64,000 nucleotides of DNA from JAXLYE01 sp046351595 (GCA_046351595.1 JAXLYE010000005.1:310001-374000), one strand, 5' to 3'; shown: positions 1-13,036, numbered from the stretch's first letter. Program-made: numbers and translations. The notes: a model not told the origin generated them from the letters alone.

Positions 1-374
1 TGACCGGAACCAAGTACGGCTGCGGCATGGCGCAGTGCGGCGCGTGCACCGTGCACCTGGACGGCCAGGCGGTGCGCGCGTGCGTGACGCCGGTCGCCGC
101 GGTCGGCGGCCGCGCGGTCACCACGATCGAGGGCCTGGCCCCGGGCGGCCAGCACCCGGTGCAGCGCGCCTGGGTCGAAGAGGACGTGGTGCAGTGCGGC
201 TACTGCCAGCCCGGCCAGATCATGGCGGCGGCGGCGCTGCTCAAGGTCAAGCCCAGCCCCACCGACGCGGACATCGACGCCGCGCTGTCCGCGAACCTGT
301 GCCGCTGCGGCACCTACCCGCGCATCCGGGCGGCCGTGCACCGCGCCGCGGATCTCGTAAGGAGGAAGCAGTGA
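1..374 (+). CDS. (2Fe-2S)-binding small subunit of a molybdenum hydroxylase (IorA/XDH-small type), 5'-partial
   Basis: The reading frame is open from the left edge: residues TGTKYGCG precede the first in-window Met, matching the first cluster loop of this family (G-C-G-x3-C-G-A-C). The N-terminal plant-ferredoxin-like [2Fe-2S] domain supplies these Cys. The C-terminal four-helix [2Fe-2S] domain shows CGYCQPG (about 57-63 after Met27nt) and LCRCGTYPRI. Proteins of this kind relay electrons from the molybdopterin subunit to an acceptor. The stop overlaps the GTG of the next gene (GTGA), so the two subunits are translationally coupled. Full-length relatives are about 150 residues, so roughly 30 residues lie upstream of the window. 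The exact substrate (aldehyde, N-heterocycle) cannot be told from sequence. Confidence 0.93.
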   Translation, partial: TGTKYGCGMAQCGACTVHLDGQAVRACVTPVAAVGGRAVTTIEGLAPGGQHPVQRAWVEEDVVQCGYCQPGQIMAAAALLKVKPSPTDADIDAALSANLCRCGTYPRIRAAVHRAADLVRRKQ

Positions 375-2506
375 CCCTACCGCGTCGGCAGTTCCTGCAG
401 ATCTCCGCCGGCCTCGTCGTCGGGCTGTATGTCGAGCCGCGCGTCCCGCTGCGCGCCGCGCCGCCGCCCCAGGCGCCGAAGCTGCCCCCGCCCAACGTCT
501 TCCTGCGCGTCGGCAGCGATGACACGGTCACGGTGCTGCTCGCCCACTCCGAGATGGGGCAGGGCATCTGGACCACGCTCGCCATGCTCGTCGCCGAGGA
601 GCTGGGCTGCGACTGGGGCAAGATCCGCGTCGAGCACGCGCCCGCGGCCCCGGCCTACGCGCACACCGCGATGGGCATGCAGATGACCGGCGGCTCGACG
701 ACGACGTGGAGCGAGTTCGATCGCTACCGCAACGCCGGCGCGGTGGCGCGCGAGCTCCTGGTCGCGGCCGCGGCGCAGCGCTGGTCGGTGCCGGCCGCGA
801 GCTGCCGCGCCGAGAACGGCTTCGTCACAAGCGGCGGCAACAAGGCGTCGTTCGGCGAGCTCGCCGAGGCCGCGAACAAGCTGCCGCCGCCGCAGGAGGT
901 CAAGCTGAAGGATCCCAAGCAGTGGAAGATCCTCGGCAAGCCGACGAAGCGCCTCGACTCGCCCGAGAAGGTCGATGGGCGAGCGCAGTTCGGCCTGGAC
1001 GTGCGGCTGCCCGGCATGCTGACCGCGCTGGTGCTGCGCGCGCCGGTGTTCGGCGGCAAGGTCAAGGCCGTGCGGCCCGAGCGCGCCAAGGCCGTGCCCG
1101 GGGTCAAGGCGGTGGTGCCGATCCCCTCGGGCGTGGCGGTGGTCGCGGAGCACTTCTGGGCGGCCAAGCTCGGGCGCGACGCGCTCGAGGTGGACTGGGA
1201 CCTGGGGCCCGGCGCTGCGGTCGACAGCACGAAGCTGCGCGAGGAGATGCGCGGCCTGCTCGGCAAGCCCGGCGCCAAGGCGGCGTCGGCCGGCGACGTC
1301 GAGGCCAACCACGCCGGCGCCGCCAAGGTCATCGAGGCCGAGTACGAGGTGCCGTACCTCGCGCACGCGACCATGGAGCCGCTGAACTGCACGGCGCGGG
1401 TCACACCGACCGCGTGCGAGATCTGGACCGGCACCCAGTTCCAGACCGTCGACCAGATGGTCGCGGCGCGCATCACCGGGCTCAAGCCCGAGCAGGTCAG
1501 CATCCACACCCCGTTCCTCGGCGGCGGCTTCGGCCGGCGCGCGACCGCGGTCAGCGACTTCGTCAGCGAGGCCGTGCACCTGGCCAAGGCGCTCGGCAAC
1601 GGCACGCCGGTGAAGATCGTGTGGACGCGCGAGGACGATCTGCGCGGCGGCTACTACCGCCCGATGTGGCTGCACCGCGTGCGCGTCGGCCTGGGCAAGG
1701 ACGGCATGCCGCTCACGTGGAAGCAGACGATCGTCGGCCAGTCGATCGCCGAGGGCACGCCGTTCGCCGCGTTCATGGTCAAGGACGGCGTCGACATGAC
1801 CTCGGTCGAGGGCGTGGCGAACTCGCCGTACGTCAAGGCCTCGCCGCACCACCAGGTCGAGCTGCACTCGAACAAGACGCCGGTGCCGGTGCTGTGGTGG
1901 CGCTCGGTCGGGCACAGCCACACCGCCTTCGTCATGGAGACGCTGATCGACGAGCTGGCGCAGGCCGCGGGGCAGGACCCGGTGGCGTACCGGCGCAAGC
2001 TGCTCAAGTCGCACCCGCGGCACCTCGGCGTGCTCAACGCCGTCCTCACCAAGTCGGGCTGGGGCAAGCCGCTGCCCAAGGGCCACGGGCGCGGCCTGGC
2101 CGTGCACGAGTCGTTCGGCAGCTTCGTCGCGCAGGTCGCCGAGGTCTCGGTGGTCGAGGGCCGCGTGCGCGTGCACCGCGTGGTCTGCGCCGTCGACTGC
2201 GGCATCTGCATCAACCCGGCCGGCGTCGAGCAGCAGGTGCAGTCCGGCATCGCCTTCGGCCTGACCGCGGCGCTGCACGGCGAGATCACGCTCAAGGACG
2301 GCCGCGTCGAGCAGTCCAACTTCCACGACTACCCGCTCTTGCGGATGAACGAGATGCCCAAGGTCGAGGTGCACGTCGTGCCGAGCACCGAGAAGTCCGG
2401 TGGCATCGGTGAGGTCGCGACGCCGCCGATCGCGCCGGCGGTGGTGAACGCGGTGTTCGCGGCGACCGGCAAGCGGCTGCGGCGTCTGCCGCTGCGGCTC
2501 TCGTGA
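371..2506 (+). CDS. Molybdopterin-binding large subunit, isoquinoline 1-oxidoreductase beta / xanthine dehydrogenase family
   Basis: 711 residues from a GTG start that overlaps the upstream stop by four bases; an open frame extends upstream but antisense codon use and the coupling favour this start. The N-terminus has RRQFLQISAG followed by a hydrophobic stretch, a twin-arginine (Tat) signal, so the holoenzyme is probably exported folded with cofactor. MGQG (about residue 60) and GGGFGRR (384-390) are molybdopterin-contacting motifs. GGIGE near the C-terminus places E681 as the family's catalytic base. It is expected to hydroxylate a carbon next to N or an aldehyde, with the small subunit and the downstream cytochrome as electron acceptors. 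The IorB branch is inferred from size, single-chain MPT subunit and the Tat signal. Confidence 0.92.
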   Translation: MTLPRRQFLQISAGLVVGLYVEPRVPLRAAPPPQAPKLPPPNVFLRVGSDDTVTVLLAHSEMGQGIWTTLAMLVAEELGCDWGKIRVEHAPAAPAYAHTAMGMQMTGGSTTTWSEFDRYRNAGAVARELLVAAAAQRWSVPAASCRAENGFVTSGGNKASFGELAEAANKLPPPQEVKLKDPKQWKILGKPTKRLDSPEKVDGRAQFGLDVRLPGMLTALVLRAPVFGGKVKAVRPERAKAVPGVKAVVPIPSGVAVVAEHFWAAKLGRDALEVDWDLGPGAAVDSTKLREEMRGLLGKPGAKAASAGDVEANHAGAAKVIEAEYEVPYLAHATMEPLNCTARVTPTACEIWTGTQFQTVDQMVAARITGLKPEQVSIHTPFLGGGFGRRATAVSDFVSEAVHLAKALGNGTPVKIVWTREDDLRGGYYRPMWLHRVRVGLGKDGMPLTWKQTIVGQSIAEGTPFAAFMVKDGVDMTSVEGVANSPYVKASPHHQVELHSNKTPVPVLWWRSVGHSHTAFVMETLIDELAQAAGQDPVAYRRKLLKSHPRHLGVLNAVLTKSGWGKPLPKGHGRGLAVHESFGSFVAQVAEVSVVEGRVRVHRVVCAVDCGICINPAGVEQQVQSGIAFGLTAALHGEITLKDGRVEQSNFHDYPLLRMNEMPKVEVHVVPSTEKSGGIGEVATPPIAPAVVNAVFAATGKRLRRLPLRLS

Positions 2507-2523
2507 GCGAGGAGAATAAGCGC

Positions 2524-3114
2524 ATGTCCACAAGCTACAAGCGGCTCTCCTTGGCGGCGGTCCTGTGCGGCGGGGCGCTGGCCTGCGCGCTCGGTGCACG
2601 GGCCGCGAGCACCCCTTCACCGCAGGACGGCGTCGCCGCGTTCGAGACCGTGAAGCAGGTGCTGCAGCACCCGCGCTGCCAGAACTGCCACATCCCGGGC
2701 GACGCGCCGCTGCAGAACGATCAGGGCCAGGTGCACGCGCTGAACGTGCAGCGCGGGCCAGACGGCAAGGGCGCGCCGGGGCTAAAGTGCTCGACGTGCC
2801 ACGGCGAGGCCAACCTGCCCCCGAGCTACGGTGCGCACGTGCCGCCCGGCGCGCCCGGCTGGCACCTGCCGCCGCCCAACCAGAAGATGGTCTTCATCAA
2901 CCTGTCGAGCGGGGAGCTGTGCCGGCGCCTCAAGGACCCCAAGCAGAACGGCAACAAGAGCCTGGCGGAGCTCGACAAGCACGTGAGCAGCGACAAGCTC
3001 GTGCTGTGGGGCTGGAGCCCGGGCCCGGGGCGCACGCCGGTGCCGGTGCCGCACGCGACGTTCGTCGAGAAGTTCCGCGCCTGGATCGCGGCGGGCGCGC
3101 CCTGCGCCAAGTAG
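2524..3114 (+). CDS. Di-heme c-type cytochrome partner of the molybdenum hydroxylase
   Basis: 196 residues. The ATG at 2524 is preferred over the GTG at 2503 because GAGGAG lies nine bases before it and the product then starts with a clean Sec signal (MSTSYKRLS then a hydrophobic stretch ending near ARAA). Two heme motifs are visible, CQNCH (52-56) and CSTCH (89-93), and the rest is Pro/Gly-rich. It starts 17 bases after the molybdopterin subunit and is surely co-transcribed. Its position suggests it accepts electrons in the periplasm, so the complex would be a dehydrogenase linked to the respiratory chain rather than an oxidase. No other recognisable domain. Confidence 0.85.
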   Translation: MSTSYKRLSLAAVLCGGALACALGARAASTPSPQDGVAAFETVKQVLQHPRCQNCHIPGDAPLQNDQGQVHALNVQRGPDGKGAPGLKCSTCHGEANLPPSYGAHVPPGAPGWHLPPPNQKMVFINLSSGELCRRLKDPKQNGNKSLAELDKHVSSDKLVLWGWSPGPGRTPVPVPHATFVEKFRAWIAAGAPCAK

Positions 3115-3183
3115 CCCGCTGCCGGTGAGCGCGGCCCGGGCGGATTCCGCTCGCGGCCCGCTCCCGGCCTGCCGATCGTCTCG

Positions 3184-4122
3184 ATGCTCCCCGAGGATCC
3201 GGGTCCCGGCCGCGTGAACCCCGCCGCTCTCTCGAGCGCCGCGGCAGCGGGCGAGCTGCGCGCGGCGGCCCTTCAGCTCCTGACCGAGACGCAGCCCGAT
3301 CGCAAGGCCGCGGGCGTGCGCGCGCTCGACGAGGCGTTCCGCGCCGGAGCGATCGCGCTCTCGGCGGACGCGGTGCTCGTGCCCGCGGCCGAGGTGCCGG
3401 GGCGGCCGCCGCGGCCCGAGCTCGTGCCGCCGCTGTCGCTGCCGGCGCGCTCGATGGGCACGCTCGAGGGGCGCGCCGCGATGATCCACGCGCTCTGCCA
3501 CATCGAGTTCAACGCGATCAACCTTGCGCTCGACGCGCTGTGGCGCTTCCCGGGCCTGCCCTCGGCCTACTACGCGGACTGGCTGCGTGTCGCCGCCGAG
3601 GAGGCGCTGCACTTCTCGCTGCTGGCCGCGCACCTTGGCACGCTCGGGCACCGCTACGGCGACTTCCCGGCGCACGACAGCCTGTGGGACATGGCCGAGC
3701 GCACGCGCGACGACGTGCTGGCGCGCATGGCGCTGGTGCCGCGCACGCTCGAGGCGCGCGGCCTGGACGCCACGCCCGCGGTGCGCGCCAAGCTCGCGCG
3801 GGCCGGCGATCACGCGGCCGCCGCCATCCTCGATGTGATCCTGCGTGACGAGATCGGCCACGTGGCGGTCGGCAACCGCTGGTTCGCCTGGCTGTGCGCG
3901 GGGCGCGGGCTGGAGCCGCTGGCCGCGTACGCCGAGCTCGCGGTGGGCTATCGGGCGCCGCAGCTGCACGCGCCCTTCAACCTCGCGGCGCGCCGCGCCG
4001 CCGGCTTCACCGAGCCGGAGCTCGCGGCCCTTGCGGCGCCGCGGGCGAGCAGGAGCGCAGCGCGCACCCCTCCGGCGGATCCCGACTCCCTCCCAGAGCC
4101 TGTGCGGGAGCCTCCGAAATAG
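3184..4122 (+). CDS. DUF455-type ferritin-like protein
   Basis: 312 residues. The metal-ligand pattern of the ferritin-like four-helix bundle is visible: E in LEGRAAMIHALCHIEFNAI, EEALHFSLL, and DEIGHVAVGNRW. This matches the DUF455 family, whose function is not established (tRNA- and oxidation-related roles have been suggested for ferritin-like relatives). The C-terminal ~25 residues are low-complexity. No ribosome site is evident before ATG 3184, and a GTG at 3214 is an alternative start. It lies 69 bases after the cytochrome gene, so it may be read through from the molybdenum operon, but nothing shows a functional link. Confidence 0.8.
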   Translation: MLPEDPGPGRVNPAALSSAAAAGELRAAALQLLTETQPDRKAAGVRALDEAFRAGAIALSADAVLVPAAEVPGRPPRPELVPPLSLPARSMGTLEGRAAMIHALCHIEFNAINLALDALWRFPGLPSAYYADWLRVAAEEALHFSLLAAHLGTLGHRYGDFPAHDSLWDMAERTRDDVLARMALVPRTLEARGLDATPAVRAKLARAGDHAAAAILDVILRDEIGHVAVGNRWFAWLCAGRGLEPLAAYAELAVGYRAPQLHAPFNLAARRAAGFTEPELAALAAPRASRSAARTPPADPDSLPEPVREPPK

Positions 4123-4500
4123 CGGCAGACCCGGATCCGGGGTCAAACAGGTGGCGGCCCGCGCGGTGTCGGGTCAGGCTACGTTCAGCGGGGCTGCCGC
4201 GCTCTGGGACTGGCTCCCGGAGCCATCGGAATCTCCCCGAGTCTGCCGCCGACCGTGTAGGCGCGAGGCACAGGCTTGTCCTGTTCCGACTTGCGACTCC
4301 GATCGGAGAGGCGCGCCGGACAGAAGGGGCGCGGATTCTGGGAATTCGCGGTCATCCGGTGCGCGGGCCGATCGCCTGCCGATCGGTATTCGAAGCGCGG
4401 TAGGGATGGCGCCGGTCGATCGGGGGAGCAGAGGCGACGTCGGTGGTGAGCAGGCAGCGGGTCGCGTGTGCGACGGCTCCTTCTCGTCGAGGCGGCTGGC
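4123..4500. other. Intergenic stretch between converging genes
   Basis: No gene seen. A short hairpin-like sequence (GACCCGGATCCGGGGTC, 4128-4144) sits just after the DUF455 stop and could help termination, although it has no T-tract. The remaining open frames have no family resemblance and no ribosome site. Confidence 0.5.
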
Positions 4501-5661
4501 CTAGCTGGGAGGCGGAAAGCCGGACTGCTGCTGCGGATAAGGGCCCGGCTGTTGCTGCGGATAAGGGAACGGCTGCTGCTGCGGCGGCATCGCGTACGTC
4601 GGGACTCCGGGTTTCATTCCGAGCGTGTCCCAGATCTGGCGCAGCTTCTTGGCATCGTTGATCAGGATGCTGCTGGCCGTGGTCAGAAGGAGCGTGCCGC
4701 CGTAGCCGATCGCGTAGTTGAGGACGTCCTTGTTCGGGACGTCGAGGCCGCCCAGGATGTACCCGGTGCCGACGCTGGCGAGGCCGAGCGCGCCGAACAC
4801 CACACCAGCGACGAACTTGGCGCGGCCCGAGTCCTTCCCAATCATGCCGAGCGCGCTGTGCTGCGCGGCCAGCCCGGTGACGAGCAGGGCGGTGCCCGTG
4901 AGGTTACCGACGGTCCCCGCGAGCGAGATGGCCGCCGCCGGGTCCGACAGCGACTCGGTGCTCCCGCCCGCTGCCACGTAGATGCCGCCGATGCTGGAGA
5001 GCATCAGCGAGGCCATGCTCAGGCCCGTTCCCACGCCGTACAGGACCCGGCCGGCGTTCCAGCGCTGCGTCGCTGGACCGGGCACGATGAGCGCCTCTTC
5101 CTGGAACGTGGAAACCCGGCGCGGCACGTAACAGACCTGCCCCAGGCTCTGCGGCGACAGGTCCACCCGCGGCGCCACCAGGCCGGTCGACGTCCCGGCA
5201 GGCAGAGCCACCGACGGTGTGGACGTCGACGCGCCGGCCGACGCCGTCCCCGGGCTTGCGCCCGCCTTCGCTGCCGCGGTGGGGGCCGGGGCCACGGCGG
5301 CCGTCGGCGTCGGCGCCGGCGTCGATGCCGTGGCGGATGCTGCAGCCGGGCTCGCAGCGGGGGCCACGGTGACCGTCGCGGTCGCCGTCGCTGCCGGCGT
5401 CGCTGCCGGCGCCGCTGCCGGCGTCGCTGTCGGTGTCGGTGTCGCTGTCGCTGCGGGCGTCGCCGCCGGCGTCGCTGCCGGAGCGGCGGCAGACCCCGAG
5501 GTCGAAGGGGCCGCCGATCCTGCTGATTCCGCAGGCTGCGACTTGGAGTCCTTTGACTTCGATCGTCTGCGGGCTTCGACCGATGTCTCGCTCAGCCCGT
5601 TGATCAGCAGCGCAGCCAAAATCAGATGTTCCGTGCGACCTACATTCCGTCCGGCCCACAT
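4501..5661 (-). CDS. Membrane protein with Ala/Pro/Thr-rich low-complexity region, unknown function
   Basis: 386 residues. GGAGGA lies about nine bases before ATG 5661. After a short hydrophobic start (LILAALLINGL) comes a Lys/Arg/Ser patch. Next is a long Ala-Pro-Thr region (about 45-150), encoded partly by near-perfect GCCGGCGTCGCT-type repeats at 5395-5490. A conserved-looking block follows (about 165-345) with several hydrophobic Gly/Ala/Ser segments, and the C-terminus is Pro-Gln-Tyr rich (PFPYPQQQ repeats). This layout, disordered spacer plus a small-residue membrane module, is common in Myxococcota surface proteins. I do not recognise a family. Confidence 0.65.
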   Translation of the reverse strand: MWAGRNVGRTEHLILAALLINGLSETSVEARRRSKSKDSKSQPAESAGSAAPSTSGSAAAPAATPAATPAATATPTPTATPAAAPAATPAATATATVTVAPAASPAAASATASTPAPTPTAAVAPAPTAAAKAGASPGTASAGASTSTPSVALPAGTSTGLVAPRVDLSPQSLGQVCYVPRRVSTFQEEALIVPGPATQRWNAGRVLYGVGTGLSMASLMLSSIGGIYVAAGGSTESLSDPAAAISLAGTVGNLTGTALLVTGLAAQHSALGMIGKDSGRAKFVAGVVFGALGLASVGTGYILGGLDVPNKDVLNYAIGYGGTLLLTTASSILINDAKKLRQIWDTLGMKPGVPTYAMPPQQQPFPYPQQQPGPYPQQQSGFPPPS

Positions 5662-5929
5662 AGTTAAAAGTCCTCCGGCTCAGCTACTAGCAGCGTCCGT
5701 GCCGCGATGACTTGTGCAGCCGCAGACACCAGCACACCTGCCGGCTGTCCGTACGGACGCCGGCGCTCTCCGTGCGGGTCGCCGTATGGAACACCGGGTG
5801 TTGCGGCCTCTCCCGGACAGCAGGACTCCGCTCCCTCTTGCTTCCGGACTCTGTCCCTGAAGAGCGAAGCGGGAGCTGACAAAAATGATCGCGCGATGGT
5901 AACATCTCGGTCGAATTGGGAGGCGGAAT

Positions 5930-6370
5930 ATGAAGTCCCTCTTTGGTCAGTTTGGGGTCCTGCGCTCTCTTGCTCTGGCCTGTGGCCTCTTCCTTCTCGC
6001 AGCCTCTTCGGGCTGCGCGACGACGAAGGTCTATCACCTGAACCTGGACGTCACGACCGCTCCGTCCGTCCTCTCGGCCGTCTCCAACGCGGCGGGAGAC
6101 ATGGGCTATCAGGTGACGTACCTGGCGACGGCCGTGAACGTCCGCTACGACCACGACACGTGGATCTATTACAGCGTGGGAGAGCACGACTACAGCATGT
6201 GCATCGTCGTCACCAACGACGTTCCCTCGAATCAGGTGGGCGCGCGAGTCGGCGATGCCAAGGTAAAGGGCGAGGAGATCTGGGCGAAGGCCATGGCGCT
6301 CCGCCAGACGTCGCGGCCCGGCCAGCCCGGCGCGCCCAGCCTCACGACGCTGCCTTCGCCGGCGTCCTGA
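5930..6370 (+). CDS. Small lipoprotein, unknown function
   Basis: 146 residues. GGGAGGCGG precedes ATG 5930 at good spacing. A signal peptide ends in a lipobox (LAASSGC), so the mature protein starts at Cys29 or thereabouts and is membrane-anchored. The body (30-110) has alternating beta-like segments and several aromatic residues (Y, W), and the tail is Pro/Ser-rich. It is divergent from the 386-residue membrane protein with a 268-base gap that presumably carries both promoters; no other gene is visible in that gap. Family not recognised. Confidence 0.7.
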   Translation: MKSLFGQFGVLRSLALACGLFLLAASSGCATTKVYHLNLDVTTAPSVLSAVSNAAGDMGYQVTYLATAVNVRYDHDTWIYYSVGEHDYSMCIVVTNDVPSNQVGARVGDAKVKGEEIWAKAMALRQTSRPGQPGAPSLTTLPSPAS

Positions 6371-6374
6371 TTCG

Positions 6375-6486
6375 GCGCTCGGTCGATTCGCCGCGGCTCG
6401 CCGCGCTCGGTCGATTCGCCGCGGCTCGCCGCGCTCGGTCGATTCGCCGCGGCTCGCCGCGCTCGGTCGATTCGCCGCGCTCGCGG
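6375..6486. repeat. 28-bp tandem repeat, four units
   Basis: Units begin at 6375, 6403, 6431 and 6459, each starting GCGCTCGGTCGATTCGCC; the first three are identical or nearly so, and the fourth diverges over its last ~8 bases. The array sits directly after the stop of the small lipoprotein gene. Units are contiguous with no spacers, so this is not a CRISPR. The rest of the 6371-6681 gap carries no gene. Confidence 0.9.
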
Positions 6487-6681
6487 CGCTGCGTGTACCG
6501 CGGGTCCTCTCGGTCGTTCCGCGTCCCTTCTTGAAGGGATGCCCCCGCTCCGCATCCGGATGGGAATCCGTTCCGTTCCGGGCCTGATTCCGCGCCGGGT
6601 CCCGCGCCGCTCGGCGCGCGGATCTGATGGCCGAGCGCGGGACGTATGGGCTACCCTGGAGTCACCACCGAGGAGGTCTGT

Positions 6682-7158
6682 ATGTCTGCTTCACGAGGCG
6701 CTGTGTGGGCCGCGGCGGGTCTGTTCCTCTGCCTGTCGCTTGCGCCGGTTCTGGCGGCACCGGCTCTGGCGGCACCGGGCGCACCGGCGGCGCCGGCCAA
6801 GGGTGCACCGGCCAAGGGCGCGCCGGCCAAGGGCGCAGCGGCCAAGGGCAAGAAGCCGCCGCCCCGGCCGACGGGCGGACCGGTCGCCGCCGCGCTCAAG
6901 GACAAGGCGCCGCAGATCCAGGAGTGCGCGGTCGCCAACGCGCTGAACAAGGGCGCCAAGAAGGTCGAGATCCACGTGCGCATCACCATCAACAGCACCG
7001 GCGCCGTGATCGACAGCCAGGTCGACATCAACACCGATGGCGGCGACAGCGCCCAGGTCAAGAGCTGCGTCGAGACCGCGCTGCGCAGCGCCAAGTTCCC
7101 GCCGGTCAAGACGCCGCTGGCCACCGCCGAGCAGACCTGGACCCTGGCCGCGCAGTAG
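6682..7158 (+). CDS. Secreted AgmX/PglI C-terminal-domain protein
   Basis: 158 residues from ATG 6682, chosen because GAGGAGG lies five bases upstream and the product begins with a signal peptide. A spacer of AKGAP repeats (encoded by 15-bp DNA repeats) leads to Lys/Pro-rich sequence. The C-terminal ~85 residues (IQECAVANAL...VHVRITINSTGAVIDSQVD...VKSCVETALRSAKFP) have the pattern of the AgmX/PglI C-terminal domain of Myxococcota. That domain resembles a TonB C-terminal fold with two conserved Cys. Such proteins are linked to gliding and envelope processes in Myxococcus. The specific role here is unknown. Confidence 0.75.
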   Translation: MSASRGAVWAAAGLFLCLSLAPVLAAPALAAPGAPAAPAKGAPAKGAPAKGAAAKGKKPPPRPTGGPVAAALKDKAPQIQECAVANALNKGAKKVEIHVRITINSTGAVIDSQVDINTDGGDSAQVKSCVETALRSAKFPPVKTPLATAEQTWTLAAQ

Positions 7159-7220
7159 CCGCCCGCACCGGCCTTCCGCGGGCTCTCGAGCAGCGGAAGG
7201 AGGCGCGGCGGAACGGTTCA

Positions 7221-7272
7221 GGAATCAGGGATTCGTGATTCCGCAGCACCTTTCGCGCGGTTCCCTGATTCC
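7221..7272. terminator. Inverted repeat between convergent genes, likely bidirectional terminator
   Basis: GGAATCAGGGA (7221-7231) pairs perfectly with TCCCTGATTCC (7262-7272), an 11-bp stem. A second, tighter option pairs GGAATCA (7221-7227) with TGATTCC (7236-7242). It lies between the stops of the AgmX-like gene and the hybrid kinase gene. There is no T-tract, so termination is inferred from position. Confidence 0.45.
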
Positions 7273-7300
7273 GGGGTCACTCCGGAACCAGGCCCCTCGC

Positions 7301-11368
<4,068 letters not shown>

Positions 11369-11618
11369 TCAAACCTGAACAAGTTATCACGGAACTTTTG
11401 CGCCTCAGGCCGCCGCCCTCTCGTCGAGGGCCGGCCCGCGGTGCGGATGAGCTGACAGAGTTTCTTTGGATCCGGAAGCGCGGCGCCGCAAGAAAAACTC
11501 CTGCACAGAGCGCGCTCCGGGCCAGCCCCCTACGACGCCGCCCGAGGCGGCCTCGGGCCGTGCAGCCCCGACGCAGATTCGAGGTAGCGCGGCTCCGCCT
11601 TCCTGCTAACCCGGGAAT

Positions 11619-12998
11619 ATGGCCCAGACATCGCTCCCCCAGGCAGTGCCGCACGTGGTGATCGTCGGCGGCGGCTTCGGCGGGCTGACCGCTGCCAAGG
11701 CGCTGCGCGGCGCCCCGGTCAAGGTCACCCTGATCGATCGCAACAACCACCACCTCTTCCAGCCGCTGCTCTACCAGGTCGCCATGGCCGGGCTGTCCGC
11801 GACGGACATCGCGGCGCCGATCCGCGCGGTGCTGCGCCACCAGAAGAACGCCACCGTGCTGCTCGCCGAGGTCTGCGGCGTGGATCTTGGCAGCCGCACC
11901 GTGCTGCTCGACTCGGGCAGCCTGCGCTACGACTTCCTCATCCTGGCGGCCGGCGCGTGCTCGACCTACTTCGGCCACGACGAGTGGGCGCGCCACGCGG
12001 TCGGCCTCAAGGACGTCGAGGACGCGATCGAGATCCGCCGCCGCGTGCTCATGGCCTTCGAGGCCGCCGAGCGCTCGTCCGATCCGCTCGAGCGCCAGCG
12101 CCTGCTCACCTTCATCGTCGTCGGCGGCGGCCCCACCGGCGTCGAGCTGGCGGGCGCGCTGGCGGAGCTCTCGCACCGCGTCCTGGCGCGCGACTTCCGC
12201 AACATCAACCCGCGTGACGCCAACATCCTTCTGATCGAAGGCGGCCCGCGCATCCTGGCGACCTTCCCGGAGCGACTGTCCGTGCGCGCGCAGAAGAAGC
12301 TCGAGCAGCTCGGGGTCAAGGTCATGCCGCAGAAGCGCGTGCTCGCGATCGACGCCGACGGGGTCAACCTGCCCGACGGGCGCATCGAGAGCAAGACGGT
12401 GCTGTGGGCCGCGGGCGTGCGCGCCGAGTCTCTGGCCGAGAAGCTCGGGCTGCCGGTGGATCGCGGCGGGCGGGTCTTCGTGCAGCCGGATCTCAGCCTG
12501 CCCGGGCACGCCAACGTCTTCGCGATCGGCGACATGGCGGCGTTCGTGCACCAGGACGGCAAGCCGCTGCCCGGGCTCAGCCCGGTGGCGATGCAGCAGG
12601 CGCGGCACGCGGTGCGCAACCTCCTCGCCGCGCTGCGGAACCGTCCCAGCACGCCGTTCCATTACGTGGACAAAGGGACCATGGCCACCATCGGCCGCGC
12701 CGCCGCGGTCGCGGTCATCGGGCGGCTGGCCTTCGACGGGTTCTTCGCGTGGCTCCTGTGGCTGGTCGTCCACGTCTTCTTCCTGACGACCTTCGCCAAC
12801 CGCCTCGCGGTGATGTTCACCTGGGCGTGGCAGTACTTCACGTACCAGCGCGGCGCGCGCCTGATCTCGGTCCCGCACGGCCACCCGGCCCTAGTGCCCG
12901 AGGCGCCGCCGGCCCCGCCCGAGCGCCCGGCGGTGGTGCGCCCCGACGGAGATCCGCGCGTGCCCGGGCCGCTCCTGGATGCGCCGCGGCCTACGTGA
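11619..12998 (+). CDS. ndh: Type II NADH:quinone oxidoreductase (NDH-2)
   Basis: 459 residues. FAD-binding GGGFGG (17-22), second Rossmann motif VVGGGPTGVELAG (about 167-179) for NADH, and the AIGDMAA motif near 305 that closes over FAD. The hydrophobic stretch at about 370-400 (FFAWLLWLVVHVFFL) anchors it to the membrane, as in NDH-2. It would oxidise NADH and reduce quinone without pumping protons. The C-terminal ~40 residues are Pro-rich and variable. The start is an ATG with no strong ribosome site. The 250-base upstream gap is shared with the divergent hybrid kinase and contains an AT-richer patch near 11370-11400. Confidence 0.93.
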   Translation: MAQTSLPQAVPHVVIVGGGFGGLTAAKALRGAPVKVTLIDRNNHHLFQPLLYQVAMAGLSATDIAAPIRAVLRHQKNATVLLAEVCGVDLGSRTVLLDSGSLRYDFLILAAGACSTYFGHDEWARHAVGLKDVEDAIEIRRRVLMAFEAAERSSDPLERQRLLTFIVVGGGPTGVELAGALAELSHRVLARDFRNINPRDANILLIEGGPRILATFPERLSVRAQKKLEQLGVKVMPQKRVLAIDADGVNLPDGRIESKTVLWAAGVRAESLAEKLGLPVDRGGRVFVQPDLSLPGHANVFAIGDMAAFVHQDGKPLPGLSPVAMQQARHAVRNLLAALRNRPSTPFHYVDKGTMATIGRAAAVAVIGRLAFDGFFAWLLWLVVHVFFLTTFANRLAVMFTWAWQYFTYQRGARLISVPHGHPALVPEAPPAPPERPAVVRPDGDPRVPGPLLDAPRPT

Positions 12999-13001
12999 TC
13001 G

Positions 13002-13036
13002 AGCTCTCCCTTCTCCTCACCGGAGGAGGGAGAGCT
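13002..13036 (+). terminator. Hairpin after ndh
   Basis: AGCTCTCCC (13002-13010) pairs with GGGAGAGCT (13028-13036), extended inward by CTCC/GGAG pairs with a small bulge. It starts three bases after the ndh stop. No T-run follows, so it is a stem without the classical tail. Confidence 0.5.

Noticed and set aside
377..2620. Leftward open frame of 747 codons opposite the molybdopterin subunit
   Set aside because: Low-complexity Arg/His/Ala product with no motif, and the sense strand carries a well-conserved enzyme.
6375..6486. Possible CRISPR array (28-bp repeat)
   Set aside because: Units are contiguous; there are no spacers and no Cas gene in the window.
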